Assembly: GCA_022803075.1 (NCBI GenBank)
Contig: JAFFTF010000005.1
Location: 72,533 to 136,532 of the forward strand
DNA length: 64,000 nt
Source: Micrococcales bacterium 31B
Lineage (GTDB): Bacteria; Actinomycetota; Actinomycetes; Actinomycetales; Dermabacteraceae
Direction of reading: 5' to 3'
In this document: positions 28,688-37,844 of the stretch, in pieces
How positions within the stretch are numbered: the stretch's first letter is position 1
How the letters are laid out: each line of letters begins with the position of its first letter
Translations under genes and position numbers: made by a program
The notes under the pieces: model-generated
Database searches by the model: none
What the model was told of the DNA's origin: nothing
Seen by the model: only the letters and a program-made list of their open reading frames with translations

Positions 28688-28704
28688 CGGGTGAGCGGCA
28701 AGGG

Positions 28705-30030
28705 TTAGGCCTTGGCCGCCCGGCCGCGGCGGGTGAGTCGTGAGCAGCCGATCATGATCGCACCGAAGGCGGCCCACAGGGCGAACGCCGCGAAGCCCCA
28801 CTCCTCATTGCCGCTCGCGATGAGCGAGCCACCCATCCAGGGGCCGAACACGGCGCCGAAGCGGCCCATGCCCGAGGTCCACCCGACCGCCGTGCCGCGG
28901 CTCGACGCGGGGAACAGCGCCGCGGCGGCCGCGTACACCATGGTCTGGCCGCTGAACAGAAACAGGCCCGCCACGAAGACCAGCACGTAGGTGAGCACGA
29001 GGCCCTGATGCGTGCCGAGCAGGAACACCGCCACCGCCGTGAGCGCGAACCAGATCGTCGCGACGCGCACGGGGCCGAAGGTGTCGGAGATGCGGCCCGC
29101 GATGAACATGCCCGCGACGCCACCCACGTTCAGCACCAGCAGGAACGCCACCGAGGAGCCCAGGTCGTAGCCGAGCTTGGCCATGAGGGTGGGCAGCCAC
29201 GTGCCCACGCCGTAGGCGAGCAGGAGGCCCGCGAACGAGGCCAGCCAGAACAAGATGGTGATCGAGCGATTCTCGGACGACAGCAGGTCTTTGAGGCCCG
29301 CGAGGGCACCGCGCGACTCCTTGCTGGGCGGCTCCGGCAGGGTCACACCGTGGCGCTGGGACATGGCCTCGGCCTCGGCGTACCTACCGCGCGAGAGCAG
29401 GTAGGCGGGCGATTCGGGCATCCGCATGAGCACGAGAGGCAGGGCCAGAATCGGCACGACGCCGATCCAGAACACGGCGCGCCAGCCGAAGTCTTCGAGC
29501 AGCCACAGGCCGAGTCCCGACGCGACGATGCCGCCCGCGTGGTGGCCCGTCATGAGCACGCCGATCATGAGGTTGCGGCTGCCCGCGGGCGCGAACTCTG
29601 CCACGGCCGTGATGGCGGTGGGTAGCAAGCCGCCGAGGCCAAGGCCGGCGACGAGGCGTCCGAGGCCCAAAACCTCGGGATTGCCCGCGATGGCGCAGAT
29701 GCCAGAGGCGATTGCGAACACGGCGCAGCACACCGCGAGCATGGTCTTGCGGCCGATCAGGTCTGTGATGGTGCCCGCGGCGAGCGCGCCCACGAGCATG
29801 CCGAACGTGGTCACGCTGCCGATGACGCCGGCGGCGGCGGAGGTGAGGCCGAAGCCGGTGTCGGCCAGCATGCCGGGCAGCACGGTGCCGTAGATGAACA
29901 TGTCCATGCCGTCGAAGAACACGAGCAGCCAGCAGATGCCGACGACCGTGACGACGACGTGACGGGGCCAGGTGACTTCGACGGGGTTCGACGCGGTGCC
30001 CAGGGAGGGTGGGACGTGGGGTGCGGACAT
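28705..30030 (-). CDS. MFS transporter, aromatic acid:H+ symporter (AAHS) type
   Basis: Membrane protein of 441 residues with 12 predicted helices. FFDGMDMFIYGTVLPGML matches the DGxD motif in helix 1 of the AAHS group (PcaK, BenK, MhpT relatives), and DLIGRKTM is MFS motif A. Such transporters import aromatic acids such as 4-hydroxybenzoate with a proton. The start at 30030 has GAAAGG upstream. A GntR-type operator identical to that of the adjacent regulator remnant lies 72 bases upstream of the start, so the transporter may now be deregulated. No aromatic catabolic genes are in the window. Confidence 0.85.
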   Translation of the reverse strand: MSAPHVPPSLGTASNPVEVTWPRHVVVTVVGICWLLVFFDGMDMFIYGTVLPGMLADTGFGLTSAAAGVIGSVTTFGMLVGALAAGTITDLIGRKTMLAVCCAVFAIASGICAIAGNPEVLGLGRLVAGLGLGGLLPTAITAVAEFAPAGSRNLMIGVLMTGHHAGGIVASGLGLWLLEDFGWRAVFWIGVVPILALPLVLMRMPESPAYLLSRGRYAEAEAMSQRHGVTLPEPPSKESRGALAGLKDLLSSENRSITILFWLASFAGLLLAYGVGTWLPTLMAKLGYDLGSSVAFLLVLNVGGVAGMFIAGRISDTFGPVRVATIWFALTAVAVFLLGTHQGLVLTYVLVFVAGLFLFSGQTMVYAAAAALFPASSRGTAVGWTSGMGRFGAVFGPWMGGSLIASGNEEWGFAAFALWAAFGAIMIGCSRLTRRGRAAKA

Positions 30031-30101
30031 CCTTGTACGCCTTTCGATGATGCGGGCGCGTCACGGCGCCGGGGCGAATCGTTCGAAAGTATGGCAATCA
30101 A

Positions 30102-30113
30102 ATTGTCAACAAT
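30102..30113 (-). promoter_or_regulatory. GntR-type operator ATTGTCAACAAT (transporter side)
   Basis: Exact copy of the 12-mer at 28231-28242, placed in the promoter region of the AAHS transporter gene. Confidence 0.6.
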
Positions 30114-30191
30114 CAACGAAACCGGTGCCACAAGCCCGAAGTTTCACTCAGTAAAAAATTCGAGGGGGATTTCAACGCGGGCGCGCCCTCG

Positions 30192-30205
30192 GGAAAGCGG
30201 TTTCT
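30192..30205 (+). promoter_or_regulatory. LacI-type operator upstream of the esterase gene
   Basis: GGAAAGCGGTTTCT, a near-palindrome of the GAAAN4TTTC kind used by LacI-family regulators. Its centre is about 58 bases before the ATG at 30256, nearly the same distance as the related site before the sugar-binding lipoprotein gene. Confidence 0.45.
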
Positions 30206-30255
30206 TGTGGCAGGCTGGCTCTCGTAACGTTGCCAAGTTTATTGAGGGGAACCCC

Positions 30256-31383
30256 ATGAGTCGTGCAGTCACCGGGCCGGGGGAGGGTGGCGCCCCGCCC
30301 GCGCGGCCCAGCGCGATCCCGGGCTACGAGGATTGGCCCGCGTTCCAGAGCGCCGCGCGACCCCGCCCGGGCGAGCTTGCGGGCTGGCTCGGGGTGCCCC
30401 TCGGCGCCCCCGCCGACCTGCGGGCCGGACGCCACTGGTGCCACGCTGGCCTCGACGCCACCGAATACACGTGGTCGGTAGGCTTCGGCCCGCGGGCGCG
30501 CGGCGTGCTGCTGCGCCCCGCGGCCCCCGGGACGGCCCGGCTCCCGGGCATCCTCGCCCTGCACTGCCACGGCGGGCGCAAGTTTCGCGGGCTCGAAAAG
30601 CTCGTGGAGTCGGGGCCGGACAATGCCGACTTCTCGGGATACGAGGGGCAGGCCCTCGCCAACTATCTCGCGGCGAGGGGCGCCGCCGTGTTCGTGCCCG
30701 ACGCGTTCACTTGGGGTTCGCGGCGGTTCGCGCTCGATCGGGACTGCCCGCTGCGCGCGGCCGCCCATCGCGACGCCGAGCGGGCGCGCGCCCTCGCGGC
30801 GGGCGAGGAGTGGACGGCCGAGCGCGACTACGATGCCGCCGCGGCCGAGCACGAGCACACCGTGGCCAAGGTTGCGGGCCTGCTGGGCACCTCGTTCGCG
30901 GGCCTCGTGGCCTACGACGACCTGCTTGCGCTCGAGGTTTTCGCATCGCTCGGTGTCGCGAGTTCCATCTCCACCTGCGGCTTCTCGGGAGGGGGCGGTC
31001 GCGCCCTGGTGCTGGCGGCGCTCGACGCGCGCGTGCGGGCCGCGAGCGTCGCGTGCATGATGACCACGTTCGAATCGCTGCTGCCGGCCTACACCGACGC
31101 CCACTCGTGGCTGCTGCAGACCCCGCACCTCGCGCGGCACGCCGAATGGCCGCAGCTTGCGGCTCGCGCCGACGCGGGCCGCGAGCCGCGCTTCGATCTA
31201 CAGGTGCTGCAGGGTCTGGCCGACCCGCTGTTTCCCGAGGCGGGAATGCGCGCCGCCGAGCGCATACTGCGCGACGGCTGGCCGCGCGCGGGGCGGCGCC
31301 TCGACGTGCGCTGGTATGCGGGCGGGCATGTGATGACTCGCGAGATGCAGTCGGCGGCGGGGGACTTTCTACTGGGTACGTGA
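30256..31383 (+). CDS. Alpha/beta hydrolase (dienelactone hydrolase / acetyl-xylan-esterase-like)
   Basis: A 375-residue hydrolase without a signal peptide. The oxyanion region LALHCHGGRK, the nucleophile elbow GFSGGGGRA, the aspartate in LADPLFPEAGM and the histidine in YAGGHVMTREM outline the Ser-Asp-His triad of the alpha/beta fold. The long N-terminal part before the fold resembles large esterases of carbohydrate clusters. The start at 30256 follows GAGGGG. An LacI-type operator upstream that matches the one before the sugar-binding lipoprotein at 31513 suggests a role in sugar or glycan ester use (inference). Confidence 0.7.
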   Translation: MSRAVTGPGEGGAPPARPSAIPGYEDWPAFQSAARPRPGELAGWLGVPLGAPADLRAGRHWCHAGLDATEYTWSVGFGPRARGVLLRPAAPGTARLPGILALHCHGGRKFRGLEKLVESGPDNADFSGYEGQALANYLAARGAAVFVPDAFTWGSRRFALDRDCPLRAAAHRDAERARALAAGEEWTAERDYDAAAAEHEHTVAKVAGLLGTSFAGLVAYDDLLALEVFASLGVASSISTCGFSGGGGRALVLAALDARVRAASVACMMTTFESLLPAYTDAHSWLLQTPHLARHAEWPQLAARADAGREPRFDLQVLQGLADPLFPEAGMRAAERILRDGWPRAGRRLDVRWYAGGHVMTREMQSAAGDFLLGT

Positions 31384-31450
31384 GCGCCGCGTGGCTTCGC
31401 GGGGCGGCGCTGCCCTTGTTCGCGGCGAGAGAGGTGTGTACGCTGATGCA

Positions 31451-31464
31451 AGAAACCGGTTTCT
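31451..31464 (+). promoter_or_regulatory. LacI-type operator upstream of the sugar-binding lipoprotein gene
   Basis: AGAAACCGGTTTCT is a perfect 14-bp palindrome of the LacI-operator type, centred about 56 bases before the ATG at 31513. No LacI-family gene is present in the window. Confidence 0.65.
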
Positions 31465-31512
31465 CACTTATCTCTTCACGCGGCACTGACGCCGCACCAG
31501 CAAAGGATTCCC

Positions 31513-32817
31513 ATGTCACTCACTGTCTCCCGTCGCCACCTGTTCGGCGCGGCACTCACCCTCACCCTGCCCGCCGGCCTGGCCGCGTGCGGGAGGGCCG
31601 GAGCGTCCGATACCGGTGCCCAGGCACTGCGTTTTGGCTGGTGGGGTAACGAGTACCTGAACCGCCAAACCGATGCCGCCATCGCAGCGTTTGAAAAGGC
31701 CAACCCCGGCGTCACCGTGACCGGCGAGCCGGGCGAGTGGGGCAGCTATTGGGACAAGCTCGCGACCCAAACTGCGGCGCGCAAGATGCCCGACGTGATT
31801 CAGATGGACCAGAAGTACATCGCCGAATACGGGGGCCGGGGCGCGCTGCTCGACCTCAGTCAGCAGCCCGGCATCGACACGAGCCAGCTCGACGCGGCGG
31901 GCCTCCAGACGGGCGTCTACGACGGCAAGCTCTACGGCATCAGCACTGGTCAAAACGCCTACGTGGTGATGGCCAACACGGCGGTGTTCACGAAGGCCGG
32001 GGTCGACCTGCCCGACGACACCACCTGGACCTGGGACGATTACATCGAACTCGCCGCCACCATCGGCGCGGCGGGCGGCGGCGACTACTTCGGCGCCTCC
32101 TACGGCAGCAACGAGGCCGACCTCATCATCTGGCTGCGCCAACACGGCGACGAGCTCTACACCGCCGACGGCGGCCTCGGTTTTCAGGACGCCACGGTGG
32201 CCGGGTTCTGGCAGCGGCTCGCCTCCCAGCGTGACAAGCAGGCCAGCCCGAACGCGGGCCTCGCCGCCGAGGACGGCAGCGCGTCGCTCGAGTCAAGCCT
32301 CTTCGGCACGAATCGCGTCGCGATGTCGTGGTGGTGGACAAACCAACTCGGCTCGCTCGCCGACACCACGGGCAGCGAGATCGTCATGCTGCGTGCCCCG
32401 AGCGTCGACGGGCGAGCCGCCGCGAACGGCATGTACTACAAGCCCTCGATGTTCTGGTCGGCCGCGGCGACGAGCGCGCACCCCGAACTCGCGGCGTCGC
32501 TCATCAATTTTCTCGTGAACGACGCCGCGGCGGGCGCGATCTTGCTCACCGATCGCGGCGTACCCCTGAATGCGCAGACCAATGAGCACATCGCCGGGCT
32601 GCTGAAGCCCGCCGACGCGACGGTGGTGGAGTTCCTCAAGGCGCTGGAGCCAGACCTCAAGCCCGCACCGAACATTCCCCCCGTGGGGGCCGGCTCGGTG
32701 CAGACCGTGATTCAGCGTTACACGCAAGACGTGCTGTTCGAGCGCCGAACGCCGGCCGAGGCCGCGAGCGCGTTTCGGGCCGAGGTGCAGGGCCTGCTCG
32801 ACAGCGCCGTGCGGTAA
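31513..32817 (+). CDS. ABC transporter sugar-binding lipoprotein (family 1)
   Basis: A 434-residue extracellular solute-binding protein. The N-terminus SRRHLFGAALTL with lipobox LAAC shows export and lipid anchoring, probably by the Tat route (double arginine). RFGWWGNEYLNRQTDAAI, then FEKANPGVTVTGEPGEWGSY and MPDVIQMDQKYIAEY are typical of carbohydrate-binding proteins of family 1. No permease or ATPase gene lies on either side, which is unusual; the partner genes must be elsewhere. A perfect LacI-type operator precedes the gene. It converges with the BASS transporter gene. Confidence 0.88.
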   Translation: MSLTVSRRHLFGAALTLTLPAGLAACGRAGASDTGAQALRFGWWGNEYLNRQTDAAIAAFEKANPGVTVTGEPGEWGSYWDKLATQTAARKMPDVIQMDQKYIAEYGGRGALLDLSQQPGIDTSQLDAAGLQTGVYDGKLYGISTGQNAYVVMANTAVFTKAGVDLPDDTTWTWDDYIELAATIGAAGGGDYFGASYGSNEADLIIWLRQHGDELYTADGGLGFQDATVAGFWQRLASQRDKQASPNAGLAAEDGSASLESSLFGTNRVAMSWWWTNQLGSLADTTGSEIVMLRAPSVDGRAAANGMYYKPSMFWSAAATSAHPELAASLINFLVNDAAAGAILLTDRGVPLNAQTNEHIAGLLKPADATVVEFLKALEPDLKPAPNIPPVGAGSVQTVIQRYTQDVLFERRTPAEAASAFRAEVQGLLDSAVR

Positions 32818-32834
32818 CGCTGAGCGCCAACCCC

Positions 32835-33806
32835 TTAGCGCAGCGAGGCCTCCCGCAGAATCTGCTCGGGGGTGCGGCGGTCGCGGCCCGCGAAGAACGT
32901 CGCGAGGGCCGGGCCCGAGAGGTTGTGCCAGAAGCTAAACAGGGCGCTCGGCAGGGCTGCTTCGGGGTTGGCCTTAAAGTGCAGGCCGGCCAGGGCGGCG
33001 CCGAGGCCCGAGTTCTGCATTCCCACCTCGAACGTGACCGCGATGGCGTCGCGGTGGTCTAGGCGCAGCAGTCGCGCGGCGCCGTAGCCGAGCCCGTAGC
33101 CGCCGAGGTTGTGCAAGATGACGACGACGAAGACGAGCGCCCCCGAGGTGAGGATCTTCTCCTTCGAGCCGCCCACGACAGCTGCAACGATCAGCACGAT
33201 GGCGAGCGCCGAGACGAGGGGCATGGCGCTGACGGCGGCTCGCGCGGCGCGCTTCGCGAACAGGTTGACCAGCAGGCCGAGCACGATCGGCACGAGGACC
33301 ACCTTCACGACGTCGAGGAACATCGAGGCGACGTCGACGTGCAGGCTGCGGCTCGCTAGCACGAGGATCAGCACGGGCGTGAGGATGGGCGCGAGCAGGG
33401 TAGACACGGTGCCGATACCCACGGCGAGAGGCGTGTTGCCCTTGGCGAGGAACGCCATGACGTTGGAGGCGGTGCCGCTGGGGCAGCAGCCGACGAGGAT
33501 CACGCCGAGCGAGAGATAGGGGTCGAGCTGAAAGATCTGGGTGAGCAGCCACGCGAGCCCCGGCATGATGAGGTAGTGCGCGACGACCCCGATGATGACG
33601 CCCTTGGGGTAGCGCACGACGTTCTTGAAATCGTCGAGGGTCATCGTCATGCCCATGCCGAACATGACGACACCGAGCAGAATCGAAATGTACGGCGCGA
33701 GCGGTGTGAAGGTGCTGGGGGCGACGAAGCCGAGCACGCCGAACACGATCACCCAGAGGGCGAAGGTCTTGCCGACGAACGACGAGAGTTTGTGCAAAGT
33801 TTCCAT
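32835..33806 (-). CDS. Bile acid:sodium symporter (BASS) family transporter
   Basis: Membrane protein of 323 residues with about 9-10 helices. MFGMGMTMTLDDFKNVVRYP, VGCCPSGTASNVMAFLAKGN and EVGMQNSGLGAALAG are hallmark BASS segments, including the sodium-site motifs. Members of this subgroup (YocS, PanS) move organic anions or keto acids with sodium rather than bile acids. The start at 33806 lacks an obvious strong ribosome binding site. Upstream, GTTCA-N5-TGAAC at 33827-33841 is a possible operator. Confidence 0.88.
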   Translation of the reverse strand: METLHKLSSFVGKTFALWVIVFGVLGFVAPSTFTPLAPYISILLGVVMFGMGMTMTLDDFKNVVRYPKGVIIGVVAHYLIMPGLAWLLTQIFQLDPYLSLGVILVGCCPSGTASNVMAFLAKGNTPLAVGIGTVSTLLAPILTPVLILVLASRSLHVDVASMFLDVVKVVLVPIVLGLLVNLFAKRAARAAVSAMPLVSALAIVLIVAAVVGGSKEKILTSGALVFVVVILHNLGGYGLGYGAARLLRLDHRDAIAVTFEVGMQNSGLGAALAGLHFKANPEAALPSALFSFWHNLSGPALATFFAGRDRRTPEQILREASLR

Positions 33807-34007
33807 AACGCCAACCTGTCATACACGTTCAACTGGTGAACAGCGGCGTCCGAAATTTGAAACAATCTTGGCGCTGCCCGCGGGCGATCCCCGCCACAAG
33901 CACCCACGTGCACAGATTGCCCCGGGCACCCGCCTAGACTGAAATGATCTGCGCCACGCCGACCAGCCGGTCCGCGGCGATCACCACTACACCGCCCAGG
34001 GGGCATC

Positions 34008-35891
34008 GTGACCACCACACCCGAACAACCACCCACCGCGGCCATGCGCCGACGCACCCTCCTCGCGTCCGCCTTTGTCGGGGGCGCGGCCCTCTTCACC
34101 GCCTCGTGCAGCCGAGAAGACGGCCCCGGGCGCATCGGTCGGACGCCCCGGCCCACCGCTGGCACCGAGGGCACCGGTTCCGGCGAGGCCACGTTTACCC
34201 TCACCGTGCTCGGCACCACCGACCTGCACAGTTACGTGCTGAACTGGGACTACTTCAAGGATGCCGAGTTCAGCGACGATGACGGCAACCACATCGGCCT
34301 CGCGAAGGCCGCGACGCTCATCAAGGCGATGCGCGCCGAGCGGGGCGCGGCCACGACCCTCACCATCGACGCGGGCGACACCATTCAGGGCTCGCCCGTG
34401 GGTTTCTACTATGCGCGCATCGAACCGATCGTCGGCACCGGCACCGTGCACCCGCTCGCCGCCACCATGAACGCCGTGGGCTACGATGCCGTTGCCCTCG
34501 GCAACCACGAGTTCAACTACGGGGTCGACCATCTCAACGCGTTCATCGAGCAGGTCGAGTTTCCCGTGCTCTGCGCCAACGCCCTCGAGTGGCAAACCAC
34601 CACCAGCGCCTACCCCGAGTACGTGATCAAAGAGGTCGAGACGCCCGAGGGCGTGCTGAAGGTCGGCATCGTCGGGCTCGTCACCCCCGGCTGTGCGATC
34701 TGGGATAAGGCCAATGTCGAAAACAAACTCAGTTTCAACGGCATCGTCGAGCAGGCGAAAATCACCATCCCCAAGGTCAAGGCCGAGGGTGCCGATGTCG
34801 TGATCGTCTCGTGCCATTCGGGCTCCAACCAGGGCTCCTCCTACGGCGATGCGCTGCCGTTCCCCGAGAACGCCTCGACCGAGCTCGCCGAGCAGGTCGA
34901 CGGCATCGACGCGATTCTGGTGGGGCACGCACACGCCGAGATTCCCGAGCAGAAGATCGCGAACCTGACGACGGGCAAGGAGGTGCTGCTCAGCGAGCCG
35001 TACTTCTGGGGTCGCCGCGTCTCCGTGATGAACCTCGGCCTCGCGAAGCAGGACGGCGCCTGGGGGGTCGTCTCGTCGTCGGCGAGCCTGCTCAACGCCA
35101 ACACGGCGGAGCCCGATGCCGACGTGGTCGCGGCGTTCAACGACGCGCACGGCAAGGTGCGCGGCTATATCAACTCGGCGATCGGCACCTCGACTGCCGC
35201 TATGCCGCTCGCGGCGGCCCGGTATTCCGACACCGCGGCCATCGACCTCATTAATTACGTGCAGGCCCATAGCGTGCAGAAGGCGCTTGCGGCCACCGAC
35301 GTGGCGGGTTGGCCTGTGCTTTCTATTGCCGCGGCGTTTATTCGGGAGGGCGGGCTGCCCGCGGGTGAATTGACGGTCCGCAATGCCGCCTCGCTGTACA
35401 CCTTCGATAACACGCTCAACGCCGTGAAATTCACGGGCGCGAACGTCAAAGAGTATCTCGAGTTTTCCGCCGCCTATTTCAAACAGGTCGACGCGACCGA
35501 GGTCGCAGCCGACGATCTCACCAATGCCGACGGGCCGGACGGGCGTCCGATACCCGATTACAACTACGACATTATGGGCGGGCTTGACGCGCCGTTGACC
35601 TACGACATCGACGTGGCCAAGCCGGTGGGTCAGCGCATCGCGAACCTCGCCTACGACGGCCAGCCCCTTGCCGACGACGCGAACTTTGTGCTCGCCGTGA
35701 ACAATTACCGCGCTGGTGGCGGCGGCAATTTTCCCGGCCTCGACGGCGAGGTCGTCTTCAACGAGCAAAAGGAGATCCGCCAGTTCATCATCGAATGGGT
35801 GGCCGAGCAGAAAACCATCGATCCCGCGCTTTTTCACACCGTGGACTGGCGCATCGTGTCTAATGGCCGAGTCGTCTCGGTCACGGCCTGA
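34008..35891 (+). CDS. 5'-nucleotidase / 2',3'-cyclic phosphodiesterase, exported lipoprotein
   Basis: A 627-residue metallophosphoesterase. It begins with GTG; the leader RRRTLLASAFVGGAALFTASC has a twin-arginine-like start and a cysteine that could be lipidated. The catalytic domain shows GTTDLHS (metal Asp and His), DAGDTIQGSP, GNHEFNYG, and GHAHAE; the C-terminal substrate domain contains the NNYRAGGGGNFPG loop. Such enzymes release nucleosides and phosphate from external nucleotides. It is monocistronic and followed by serA with its own upstream region. Confidence 0.9.
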   Translation: MTTTPEQPPTAAMRRRTLLASAFVGGAALFTASCSREDGPGRIGRTPRPTAGTEGTGSGEATFTLTVLGTTDLHSYVLNWDYFKDAEFSDDDGNHIGLAKAATLIKAMRAERGAATTLTIDAGDTIQGSPVGFYYARIEPIVGTGTVHPLAATMNAVGYDAVALGNHEFNYGVDHLNAFIEQVEFPVLCANALEWQTTTSAYPEYVIKEVETPEGVLKVGIVGLVTPGCAIWDKANVENKLSFNGIVEQAKITIPKVKAEGADVVIVSCHSGSNQGSSYGDALPFPENASTELAEQVDGIDAILVGHAHAEIPEQKIANLTTGKEVLLSEPYFWGRRVSVMNLGLAKQDGAWGVVSSSASLLNANTAEPDADVVAAFNDAHGKVRGYINSAIGTSTAAMPLAAARYSDTAAIDLINYVQAHSVQKALAATDVAGWPVLSIAAAFIREGGLPAGELTVRNAASLYTFDNTLNAVKFTGANVKEYLEFSAAYFKQVDATEVAADDLTNADGPDGRPIPDYNYDIMGGLDAPLTYDIDVAKPVGQRIANLAYDGQPLADDANFVLAVNNYRAGGGGNFPGLDGEVVFNEQKEIRQFIIEWVAEQKTIDPALFHTVDWRIVSNGRVVSVTA

Positions 35892-36072
35892 GCACTTAGA
35901 AAAGTGCCGCGCGTCACGCCCGCGAATAAGCGTGCAGGTGGGCGCCGTCACGTGGGCGTTCACGCCCGTTAGCTGGCGCATCGAATTGCGGACGCACGCG
36001 TTGCCCCGTGGCAGCGCAACTATAAGATGACTTTCGGTCAGCCTGACCCTAAGACCCTCCTGGAGGATGCCC

Positions 36073-37665
36073 GTGAGCAAGCCTGTCGTACTCATCGCCG
36101 AAGAACTGTCGCCCGCCACCGTCGAGGCGCTGGGCGACGGCTTCGATATTCGCTCCACGAACGGTGCCGACCGTCAGGCCCTGCTGCGCGACGTGGTCGA
36201 CGCCAACGCCCTGCTGGTGCGCTCGGCCACCCAGGTTGACGACGAGGTGTTCGCCGCGGCGAAGCACCTGCAGGTGGTGGCTCGCGCGGGGGTCGGTCTC
36301 GACAACGTGAACGTGCCCGCCGCGACCAAAGCCGGGGTCATGGTCGTCAACGCGCCCACCTCCAACATCGTCTCGGCGGCCGAGCTGGCGATCACGCTCA
36401 TGCTCGCCTCGATGCGCAATGTGGCAACCGCGAGTGCGTCGCTCAAGCAGGGGGAATGGAAGCGTTCCAAGTTCACGGGCGTCGAAATGTACGAAAAGAC
36501 CGTCGGCATCGTGGGCCTCGGTCGCATCGGTCTGCTGGTGGCGCAGCGCCTCGCCCCCTTCGATGTCTCCATCGTCGCGTATGACCCCTACATCTCGTCG
36601 GCACGCGCCGCGCAGATCGGCGTCAAGCTGCTGAGCCTCGACGAGCTCATGCAGGTCTCCGATGTCATCACGGTGCACCTGCCCAAGACCCCTGAGACCG
36701 TTGATCTGATCAGCGACGAGCAGTTCGCGCTCGCCAAGCCCGGTTTGCACATCGTGAATGCCGCGCGCGGCGGCATCATCAACGAGGCGGCTCTGTACAC
36801 CGCGCTCAAAGAGGGCAAGATCGCGGGTGCGGGCCTCGACGTGTTCGATGTCGAGCCGCCCCACGGCAACCCGCTGTTGACCCTCGAAAACGTGGTGGTG
36901 ACCCCGCACCTGGGCGCCTCGACCCACGAGGCCCAGGAGAAGGCCGGCATTGCCGTCGCGAAGTCGGTGCGGCTTGCCCTCGCGGGTGAGCTGGTGCCCG
37001 ACGCCGTGAACGTCTCGGGCGGCGTCATCGCCGACGAGGTGCGCCCCGGCATCGACCTCGCAGACAAGTTGGGTCAGGCGTTCCGGGCCCTCGCGGCCGA
37101 GACCGCGATCAATTCGATCGATGTCGAGGTGCGCGGCGAGATCGCGTCGCTCGATGTGAAGGTGCTCGAACTGGCCGCCCTGCGAGGCCTCCTGCGTAAC
37201 GTGGTCTCCGAGCAGGTGAGTTACGTGAACGCCCCCGTGATCGCGACGGAGCGCAATATCGACGTGCGACTGCTGACCGACCCGCAGTCGCCCGAGTTTC
37301 GCAACGTGGTGACGGTGCGGGGCACGTTGGTCGATGGCCGCATCATCTCGATCACGGGCACGCTCGCTGGCACCAAGCAGGTGCAGAAGTTGGTGGGCAT
37401 CAACGAGTTCAGTTTCGATGTGCCGCTGTCGCAGCACATGCTGGTGTTTGGCTACGCCGACCGCCCCGGCATGATCGGCCAGATCGGCACGCTCATGGGC
37501 GAGAACGAGATCAACATCGCGGGCATGCAGGTGGCGCGCAACACGGCCGGCGGCGAGGCACTCGTGGTGCTCGAGGTCGACTCTGTGGTGCCCGCCGAGA
37601 TCGTGGCCGAGATCGGTTTGCGCATCGGTGCCGGCACGAGTCAGGCCGTCAACCTGCAAGAATAG
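36073..37665 (+). CDS. serA: D-3-phosphoglycerate dehydrogenase
   Basis: First enzyme of serine synthesis, 530 residues, cytosolic. NAD-binding motif GLGRIGLLVAQRL, catalytic region NAARGGIINEAAL and the His in VVVTPHLGASTHEAQEKAG are visible, followed by the intervening ASB domain and a C-terminal ACT domain (HMLVFGYADRPGMIGQIGTL) that binds serine, as in the long actinobacterial SerA type. I chose GTG at 36073 because GGAGG lies six bases upstream; the ATG at 36067 directly abuts that site and is unlikely. A very strong hairpin follows at 37712. Confidence 0.95.
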   Translation: MSKPVVLIAEELSPATVEALGDGFDIRSTNGADRQALLRDVVDANALLVRSATQVDDEVFAAAKHLQVVARAGVGLDNVNVPAATKAGVMVVNAPTSNIVSAAELAITLMLASMRNVATASASLKQGEWKRSKFTGVEMYEKTVGIVGLGRIGLLVAQRLAPFDVSIVAYDPYISSARAAQIGVKLLSLDELMQVSDVITVHLPKTPETVDLISDEQFALAKPGLHIVNAARGGIINEAALYTALKEGKIAGAGLDVFDVEPPHGNPLLTLENVVVTPHLGASTHEAQEKAGIAVAKSVRLALAGELVPDAVNVSGGVIADEVRPGIDLADKLGQAFRALAAETAINSIDVEVRGEIASLDVKVLELAALRGLLRNVVSEQVSYVNAPVIATERNIDVRLLTDPQSPEFRNVVTVRGTLVDGRIISITGTLAGTKQVQKLVGINEFSFDVPLSQHMLVFGYADRPGMIGQIGTLMGENEINIAGMQVARNTAGGEALVVLEVDSVVPAEIVAEIGLRIGAGTSQAVNLQE

Positions 37666-37711
37666 AACGTACGGGGGCCGTGAGCGCCCCGCAGGGTTTA
37701 GACTCGAAGCA

Positions 37712-37752
37712 GACTGTGGCCGCGGTGAAGAGGAAGCACCGCGGCCACAGTC
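37712..37752 (+). terminator. Terminator between serA and leuB
   Basis: A perfect 16-bp stem (GACTGTGGCCGCGGTG and its complement) with a nine-base loop, followed by TTGAG. It is one of the strongest hairpins in the window and separates the two genes. Confidence 0.85.
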
Positions 37753-37831
37753 TTGAGCGGGCCGCAGCAGAGCGCACGCGCCCCGTGTGACCGCTAGATG
37801 AAACGCCTATTTCGTTATTCAAGACGCGGCC

Positions 37832-37837
37832 TAAACT
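37832..37837 (+). promoter_or_regulatory. -10 box of leuB (leaderless start)
   Basis: TAAACT ends seven bases before the leuB ATG; no ribosome binding site is present between them. Confidence 0.5.
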
Positions 37838-37844
37838 TGGCCCT

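Noticed and set aside
29426-29893. Open frame antisense to the AAHS transporter
   Set aside because: Shadow of the transporter gene; low-complexity translation without family features.
36027-36239. Short frame beginning before serA
   Set aside because: It overlaps the serA start in another frame and has no ribosome binding site; the GGAGG at 36062 belongs to serA.
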